Assembly (NCBI GenBank): GCA_946811185.2
Contig: OX328107.1
Coordinates: 24,077,587 to 24,141,586 of the forward strand
Direction: 5' to 3'
Length of the DNA: 64,000 bases
From: Hippopus hippopus
Taxonomy: Eukaryota; Mollusca; Bivalvia; Cardiida; Cardiidae
Within the stretch, counting starts at the first letter, position 1. Each line of letters starts with the position of its first letter. The notes under the pieces were generated by a model, which was given only the letters and a program-made list of their open reading frames with translations, made no database searches and was not told the DNA's origin. The translations under genes and the position numbers were made by a program. Positions 25,001-34,000 of this stretch are shown here, piece after piece.

Positions 25001-28000
25001 AGGAGGTGGAGGACGAGGCAGAGTATAAAGATTCAGACCTGGAGGGGATGGAGGAACACAAGTCAATCATTCTACACCTGCTGTCCCAGCTGAAGTTAGG
25101 CATGGATCTGACAAAGGTTTGTTTGTTTGTTTGTTTGTTTGAATGATGGTTTGTTCAGCTTCCGACAGTGTATCAGTCACGTCATTGTAACAGCACATGG
25201 ATGTTTTACCTGGATTTCACCAGTAATGGGCCTGGCCTCTGAAGTGCCTTGCCTAAAGATACTCCTGCATGTTTTTAGATTGCTGAACAAAGATACTGAA
25301 GTTTTATTATGGCCCCCTTCAACGAAGTGGGGGTATATTGCTTTGCTAATGTCGGTAGGTCGGTCCGTCGGTCGGTCGGTAGACCTTAGCTTGTCCGGAT
25401 GATAACTAGACACAGAATTGACCTAGGTTCATCAAATTTGGCACAGACATGCGTCTCGGATTGTAGATGATCCCTATTGATTTTTGAGGTCAATCGGTCA
25501 AAGGTCAAGGTCACAGTGACCGTCAACATGTTGATATATAGACCAAACCTTGTCCAGATGATAACTAGACACAGAATTGACCTAGGTTCGTCAAATTTGG
25601 TACAGACATGTGTCTCGGAGTGTAGATGATCCCTAATGATTTTGAGGTCAATCGGTCAAAGGTCAAGGTCACAGTGACCGTCAACATGTTGATATATAGA
25701 CCAAACCTTGTCGGGATGATAACTAGACACAGAATTGACCTAGGTTCGTCAAATTTGGCACAGACATGCGTCTCGGAGTGTAGATGATCCCTATTTATTT
25801 TGAGGTCAATCGGTCAAAGGTCAAGGTCACAGTGACCGTCAACATGTTGATATATAGACCAAACCTTGTCCAGATGATAACTAGACACAGAAGGGACCTA
25901 GGTTCGTCAAATTTGGCACAGACATGCGTTTCGGAGTGTAGATGATCCCTTTTGATTTTGAGGTCAATCGGTCAAAGGTCAAGGTCACAGTGACCGTCAA
26001 CATGTTGATATATAGACCAAACCTTGTCGGGATGATAACTAGACACAGAATTGACCTAGGTTCGTCAAATTTGGCACAGACATTCGTCTCGGAGTGCAGA
26101 TGATCCCTATCGATTTTGAGATTAATCCATCAAAGGTCAAGGTCACAGTGGCCTTCAACTTAATGATATTTAGACCTAATCTTGTCCAGATGATAACTAG
26201 ACACAGAATTGACCTAGGTCCTTCAAATTCTGTACAGATATTCTTCTTGGAGTGTAAATGATCCCTATCGATTTTAAGGTTAATCCGTGAAAGGTCAAGG
26301 TCACAGTGACCACCAGATGATTCAGGGCCCGCGCTGCCGTTCGCCACTTGAGCCATTTGCTCAAAAAAAATTAAAGTGTCTCAAAAATCATCATATGTGG
26401 CTCAACTTGTGGCTCCAACATTTTATTCGTGTATTATCGGGGACGTAGTAAGCATCCAAGTTGACTGGGAAAAAGCGGAAGTCGAACGCGTGTGCCGAAA
26501 AGAAAATCGATAACCCAGTCTGTGTATCGGCGACTGTTTACAATCTTGTATGTATACACACAGCGGTGTGTATAATTATGCGAACTGTTGACAGATTATC
26601 ACAATTGAAGTGGGCTTTAAATCAAAAAGATGACATCGATATTTCCCAATCAATTCTTTTGATATCAGTTTATGAACTGTGCCACTTCCTGTATCAATGT
26701 GGCAGTAGGGGGGCATGACTGTTTTACAAACAGACATCTTGTTCTTTTATAAATAAGTGAAACGATACAAGTTTTAGCCATAAACTAGAGATGTGCAAGG
26801 TGCATCTTTTTGATATCTGCCCTAAAGCCTTGAAGAATTATTACCACTTGTACTCAGTCATTTTGGTGTATTTATAGTACTTTACAATAGGATTTCGTAT
26901 CAGAAACTTCTCCCTCAGTTTTGTTGACAGTATATTTGAACTTTGTGAAACTACCTAGCATAATCTATACATACACAGACACAAGATGGCTGATGGCTGA
27001 CGAAGACGCCATGGGAAAAGGAGAAAATTTTGGTTACCAGCAATTTCTCCTTTTCTCCACAATGCCTTCTACTCCTTCTAACAAAACTAACAGCATTTGA
27101 TCTTCATCTAAAATATCATCTGCTAGTGTACATTTTTTTTGTTTGATAAAGAAGCAAACATTTAAGATTTTATCACCCCTTGAATGTAGACATCTTTGTA
27201 CAGAATGCATGTTAACCCTTTACCACACAATCCCGAGTTTTAACGACCCTAAAGAAGAAGACTTTTGAAAACATTGCGGGAAAAAGAGAAAATGCTGGTA
27301 ACCAGCATTTTCTCCTTTTCCCACAATGTTTTCTACCCTTTCAAAAACATATTTCATTTTTTGATTAAATTTTAATTTATCGCATGCATATCCTTTGGAT
27401 TTGGACAAGTCTAAATTTTTTCAAGTGGTAAAGTATTAAGTTAGAGGATCTCTCATCTCTATCCAAGCACTTGGTGTAAGTATCATGGTGAGTCACCTTT
27501 TATAACAGGATTGGATACAAGCCTGCTCTTTTTTAAAACAAAATATTAATCATACTTTTGAAAATGATATTTTTTCCTTTCTTTCAAATGTTTTTTCCTG
27601 AAAGTGATTTATGATGAATTTGTTTTGATAGGTCTGAAATTAGTCTTAAGTAAAGTGTTCTCGGTATACTTGCAGGTGGTTCTTCCAACATTTATTCTTG
27701 AAAGACGATCGCTGTTGGAGATGTTTGCTGACTGTATGGCGCATCCAGATATGTTTTTAAGGTGAGGTTTGAACTTTTGGACTCTTTTTCATTTTTCTGT
27801 CTTTCACTTGGTACCACATAATGATATCTTAGACTTGTCTATTTAAAAGCAAACACAGATGGCAAATCTGATTTGGCTTAACCCTTTCCCAAAACTTTAG
27901 ACTCTTATAAATTGAGAACATCTGCAGGGGACAAGTCTGAAAGAGATACAAATGAACTGAAGTTCTTTGACAGGGTAGAAAACATTGTGGGAAAGGGAGA

Positions 28001-31000
28001 CTGTGCTGGTTACCAGCATTTTTTCCTTGTCCCACAATGTTTTCAAAAGGCCTTTTCCTCAGGGTCTTCAAAACACGAGATTCTTTGGTAAAAGGTTAAT
28101 TGTTTTTGTACTTCTGAAAAGAAAGAAAACTTTGTAGGAAAAGGACTAAATGTATTCTGTCCTTCATGTTATGTGATAAAAGAATTGTTCAATATTGTAA
28201 AAAAATACTTTTTTTCTGTTACGACAAAAAAGTATACATTAAAAGATAATTGAATTTATTATTTGACAAATTAGTGTAAAGCTTATTTGTATAAGTGTGA
28301 AAATGAAAAAATATTTAAGTTTTAAGCTTTCCAAACTTTAAAGCTCTTACAGGGAGCTTATTTGAGTTGTGGTAAGACATCTTTTAACCCTTTACCAAAC
28401 AATCCCTGGTTTTCAGGGCCCTGGGAAAGAAGCCTTCTGAAAACATTGTGACAAAAGGAGAAAATGCTGGTAACCAGCATTTTCTCCTTTTCCCACAATG
28501 TTTTCTACTCTTCTAAAGTCAAGTTTCAATTTTTGAGTCACGTTTATTTTGTCGTCTGCAAATGCTTTCAATTTGGTCAAGTCTAAAATTTTGTCGTTTG
28601 GTAAAGAGTTAAGTCATTGTTTTTGACTATATACAATTTTTATTGTCAACAAGTTTATTAGATGTTTTCTCAATACTTTGTGGGCAAATTTCACATAAAG
28701 CCTCACACAAGTGATCCTTTCACATTGACATATTTTAAGCCGGGTTTTACTATACCGCAAGAGTTATGAAAGAATAGGGATGATCAGACGGTATACATAC
28801 GGTTTTGTATTACAGAATAGCAGATCTACCAACTCCGGAAGACAGAATGATAGGTGTTTTAGAATGGTATTTAACTTCATTCCATGCTGGAAGACAGGTG
28901 TGTTGCTTATTAACCTATTGAAACCACAAAGACTTTTTGTTCATTATGTTAGGCAGACAACTTTTAAGAACATTGTCACTGTAGGAAAATTACACATCTT
29001 TTACCTTTATTTATTTCACTTAACCCTTTACCATGCAATCCCAAGCTTTAATGACCATGAGAAAGCTTTAGAAAACATGGTTAGAAAAGGAGAAAATGCT
29101 GGCATTTTCTCCTTTTTGCACAATGTTTTCTACCTTGTCATAGACAAATACCATCATTCAAATCACATTTGATTTGTCCTCTGCTAATGCTGTCAATTTG
29201 GACAAGTAAACAAATTTGTCATGTGGTAAAGCTAGAGTTAAGTTCATGTATTGATCCTTTACAAGATGACAGAATTCTATAATTGACCATATTGGAAGTA
29301 TTAACTGACAACATACTAAATGCAGCTCAATATTGGAATTTGCATTTCAAAGGGTAGAAAGCATGGCGAGGAAAAGAGAAAATACTGGCTATTCTTCTGC
29401 CTTAGAAGACTCTAGTTTTAAATATTCCTCTTTTTGTTGTGCCTAGGGCTCTGTTGCCAAGAAACCATACAATCCCATAATTGGAGAAACATTCCATTGC
29501 TCCTGGAAGATTCCAGCCAACCAAACGGGAGAAGGTGGGGACAGTGACCCCTATTTGTTAACCTACACTGCAGAGCAGGTGTCTCATCACCCGCCAGGTA
29601 TAATGTTGTAGTTGTTATTTAATAACTATTTTACTGACAGTTGAGATTCTTTTTCTCTTGCAGAAGACCACTTGAAAACAATGTAAAAAAGCAAGTTATA
29701 TGATTGCTGAAATGGGACCACAGGTGTTTATATACAACTATGATATAGTTGAGCTCCAGCAGCTCAGTCAGTAGCGTACAGGACATGAGAACAGGAGGTC
29801 ATTGGTTCGATTCCCAGCTTGGCTAATTTCTGTCCGAGGAGTTGATGATAGTCATTGCAACAGGATTCATTCCTCTCCTACTGCTGACCATTGTTTCAAC
29901 GATGGTTATGTGGGAAAGCAGCCAGTGGCTGCGAAAGAATATTGTGTGGAGTGCTGGTAAAAGAAAATCCGGGAAAGCATGGATAGTTGCAGTGGCTGCA
30001 CCGATACAACTGAAATAATGTTGAAAACGGCGTTAAACACCACACAATCAATCAGTCCGTCAACAACCATGATATAGTTGTAGAAACATGCACATGTATT
30101 AATCTGCTGAGACTTTTGAAATTGACATAAAGTAGAAACATTTAAGGAAAAGGGGCAATAGCTGTCTTGAATTAATTGCAAAGCATTTTTTTAAAACCAG
30201 CAGTGATTGCTACAGTATTATATTAAAACTGTCGAAGATGATATATAAACTCTTAACAAGACAGTAAAATTTTAAACTTGTCCAAAATAAAAGCATTTAT
30301 TTTTTTTTGTAGACAACAAATTAAATTTGGTTCAAAGGACAGGGCTTGTCATTGAAAGGATTGTAAAGATTGTGGAAAAAGGAGAAAATGTAGGTTACAA
30401 GTTTTGAAAACTCTTTTTTCTTAGGGTCAATAAAATTGTCCTTTGGTAGAGGGTTAAAGAAACATTGCTGAATGAAATGCATTTAGATTTGGAGTTGAAC
30501 AGTGGACATAAGCTGTGTATTTTTAAGCATTTGAATGAGTTACTGTGTTATTATCATCTACTTTAGTGCAGTCAAAAGCTTTGGAAATGATTATAATCAA
30601 ATTTCATTTGTACTTGCAGTGTCAGCCTTTTATTTTGAATGCCCCAAACGAAATATGTGTATAAATGCCTCCATTTGGACAAAATCAAAATTCATGGGAA
30701 TGTCAATAGGTGTGGTCATGGTAGGAAAAGGTGAGTTCTTGTTTTGCTGTTTATTTCAGTCCTTCTTTTTGGCATTGTTCTTTCTCTACCAACTGCCATT
30801 TTGTATATGTGGTTTTCCTCCATGCCTTCATGTCTGTATTCCTCTCTGTCTCTTCTTTCATGTTTGTATATAGAGCTTTCTTTCGCTTTATGGTAGTTTC
30901 TGTGCCTTTCATGTATCAACAATAGCAACATTGTTGTAATTGGCAATTTAAATAGTCTGCTCATTTGCAAATATTTTTATAACGTCCCCTTAGGATGCTG

Positions 31001-34000
31001 TCATCAGAAACTACTTGATTAATCATGCTCAAATTTAGTAGGCACCATTTCTAGGTTGGTGCAAAACAGAATTTTCAAATTGTCATCATTTGACCACTAC
31101 AACCATTGGTGTTCAAAGCTGAGGGGAAAAAACAGGAAAATAATCCTTTAAAGTAACAGTTGTTAAAAAGCATTAAAACTTGTCATGGGTTGTCTGCATT
31201 GCTATGAGGATTGCTTTGTTCAAAAAGTCACTTTAGGTTGGCCTTTTACCAGATGTTGGGTCAAACTTTCAGTATCATGTTCTATAAATTTGTGTAGGGA
31301 AAATATAATAGATTGTGAAAGGAATTTAACATGGTCCCCAATCTTGATTTGTAAACTAAAATGATAGATTTCTGTAAAGCTAAATGAAACTGGTGTGAAA
31401 TATCTTTATTCAATTGGAATAGAACATTCTGTTTTGTAGTAACTTTAAAGCTGCTTGATTTTGATGAAGAATATGTATTTGGATTACCCAGTGCCTATGC
31501 TCGTTCCATTCTAACAACACCTTGGGTAGAACTAGGTGATAAGATGTCATTAACATGCCAGAAAACAAATTTGAGTGCATCCATTGTCTTTCATACAAAA
31601 GTAAGTACACCACTACAACATACTTCTGATTGCTCTCTCATTCCTATTTTTTTTCTTGTTTTTTTTTTAAAACAATATTAGGGCATCTAAAGATGCATCC
31701 AAAATATGGTAAACAAAAAGGGTAGTGTTTGTAAATATGCAGTTTTATACTTTCAAGATTTATGTACTTTGGTTTCTGTATTTAAACTTTTGAAAGTGGG
31801 ATTAATTACAAGATAAAAGAAAATTCTGTAAGATTCTGAGAGATTTTCCTGTGTATCAGAGAAGTGTTAAGATATTAAAGTGAATTTGATTCATTGTGTA
31901 TTTGTTTAACTGCAAAGTTTTTTGTTTTCAGCCTTTCTACGGAGGAAAGTTACATCGTATAACTGCTGAAGTAAAGAATCTTCTAACAAGCAATGTGTTA
32001 TGTAAAGTACAAGGAGAGTGGAATGGAAATATAGAATTCACCCATGGGGAGGTATATCTTATATTTGGTTTGAGCCATGCTCTGGTATAAGGGCTTTAAT
32101 ACATCTTTACGATGCATTATATAGCAAGCAAGTCATTATATGATTATGTATCCATAAAATCAGGGGTCCTGTGTGGCTCAGTGGTAAAGTGTAGGACCTG
32201 GTGGCACAGGGTTCATGCCTCACTGGATCCACTGGGTTTATTTGTGGGAGTGTCCTTGGGCAAGACATTTCAGAGCTCTAGCCTAGTATTTGTGAATTCC
32301 AGGAAATACTTGACTGTGTGAGCTGTAGCCGTGATATGACTGAAAAAATGTTGAAAGCAGCGTAAAACATCATTCAATTAATCAATCAATCCATAAAATC
32401 CATTTTGTCTAACAACTAACTGAATTTTAAGGAAGAATGGTCCTTGTAGAAAATAGACTAGAAGCAAAGATGTTTGACATAGGTCAGACTGCATGGACTG
32501 TGCAGGCTGACCTGGGTTGATACTTTTTGCAGATACAAGAAACCCCTTTTCACAGAGCATGGCTCATTTGGTATATTTTTGCTCTTTCATCACCTAAGAG
32601 ATCAAAATTAGCTTTTGGCCTATACCTGCATTGTCACTCTAAGAGTGTGATGGTCAAGCTTTGAGGGGAAAGAATTTTTTCAATATATTTCAGTAGCATG
32701 GAAAGCATGATGGCTTATTTCCTATAGTGCCAAATATATAAAACCTCTTTCAACAAGTGAAAATACAATCCACTGAAACTGAGAAAAATCTTTAAACCTT
32801 ATTGGTTTGACTTCACAAGTGGACAGTATAGATCCGAGATAGACTGCATGTCCTGTGCAGCTTGATCTTGATCTGTGTTGTTTTTCAAAAGTCCCTGTTT
32901 TTGCCTATGGCGTTGAATGGGATACAATCTAATTCCTTGTCACAAGCAATTTCTGCCAATATGCAGTGTCAGCTGCAGAAGCTTATTAAATTGTACTTAC
33001 ACTTAGTGGATTAGAATTACAATGAAAAAGGAATGAGCAATTCTCTGTGAAAAGGAGGCTTTATGCATCTACGAAAAGTATCGACCCAGGTCAGCCTGTG
33101 TAGTCCGTGCAGGCTGACCTGGACCGAAACTTTTTGCTATTGGTCAATTTTCTGTATGTCAAAGGACCATTCTACCTCATGATTCAGTAAGGTATTAGAC
33201 AAAATGGATTTTATGGATCCATAATTATGAGATGACTGTTTGGTATCATACCTAATGGAGATGCATTAAGCCCCCTTTTGCCGAAGCATGACTCAAATAT
33301 AATTTCAATCAGCTAAGTACTGGGATGTATATGCTGTTGTTATTTGGATGTCCCACAAAGTATTTGAGAGTCTATGTGTTCTGTACAGTCTAGTCTTGAT
33401 CTACATTGTTTGCAAAAACTAAATATGGTTGTCATAGGCATCCTAAACATTAGCTGCAATTTTGTTCCATTGCCACCTGAATCAGTGTCTTGGTTAATGT
33501 CCTAATATTCCATGCTGTGCCAAGAAATGTTCAAGTTAAAAATTTTGTCCAATGAAGACCCTATCATTGGTTCAGTTTGATGCATTTCAATAGTGATTGT
33601 GTATTTATGTCTTCCTAGGAATACCATGTAGGCCTTACAAATAAAAAAAAATCACACTAATGTAAGGATTACAACAAAGAAAATCAAATATATGCATCAG
33701 TCTGCAATTTGGTTACCTTTGGTTTTTATCTAACAAATGAGATATCATGTAATTGGAATTTCACTGATGATCCCCCATAAGTATAAGGAGTACTACATTA
33801 TCTACAAAGATTGTTCAGATAATTTCAATAAGAACCATATTACTCAACTCCAAATATTCTTGTTTGACAGGATGATACAAAAGTTTTCAATGTAAATACA
33901 ATACCAGTATGGAGGAAAAGGGTACGACCAACAGCTATGCAAGGAGAGTTTGAGTCCAGAAAGTTATGGAGTCATGTCACAAATGCACTCAAAGTGGACG

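Noticed and set aside
25380..26330. CRISPR array
   Set aside because: The repeats are contiguous 158-bp units without unique spacers, in a eukaryotic intron.
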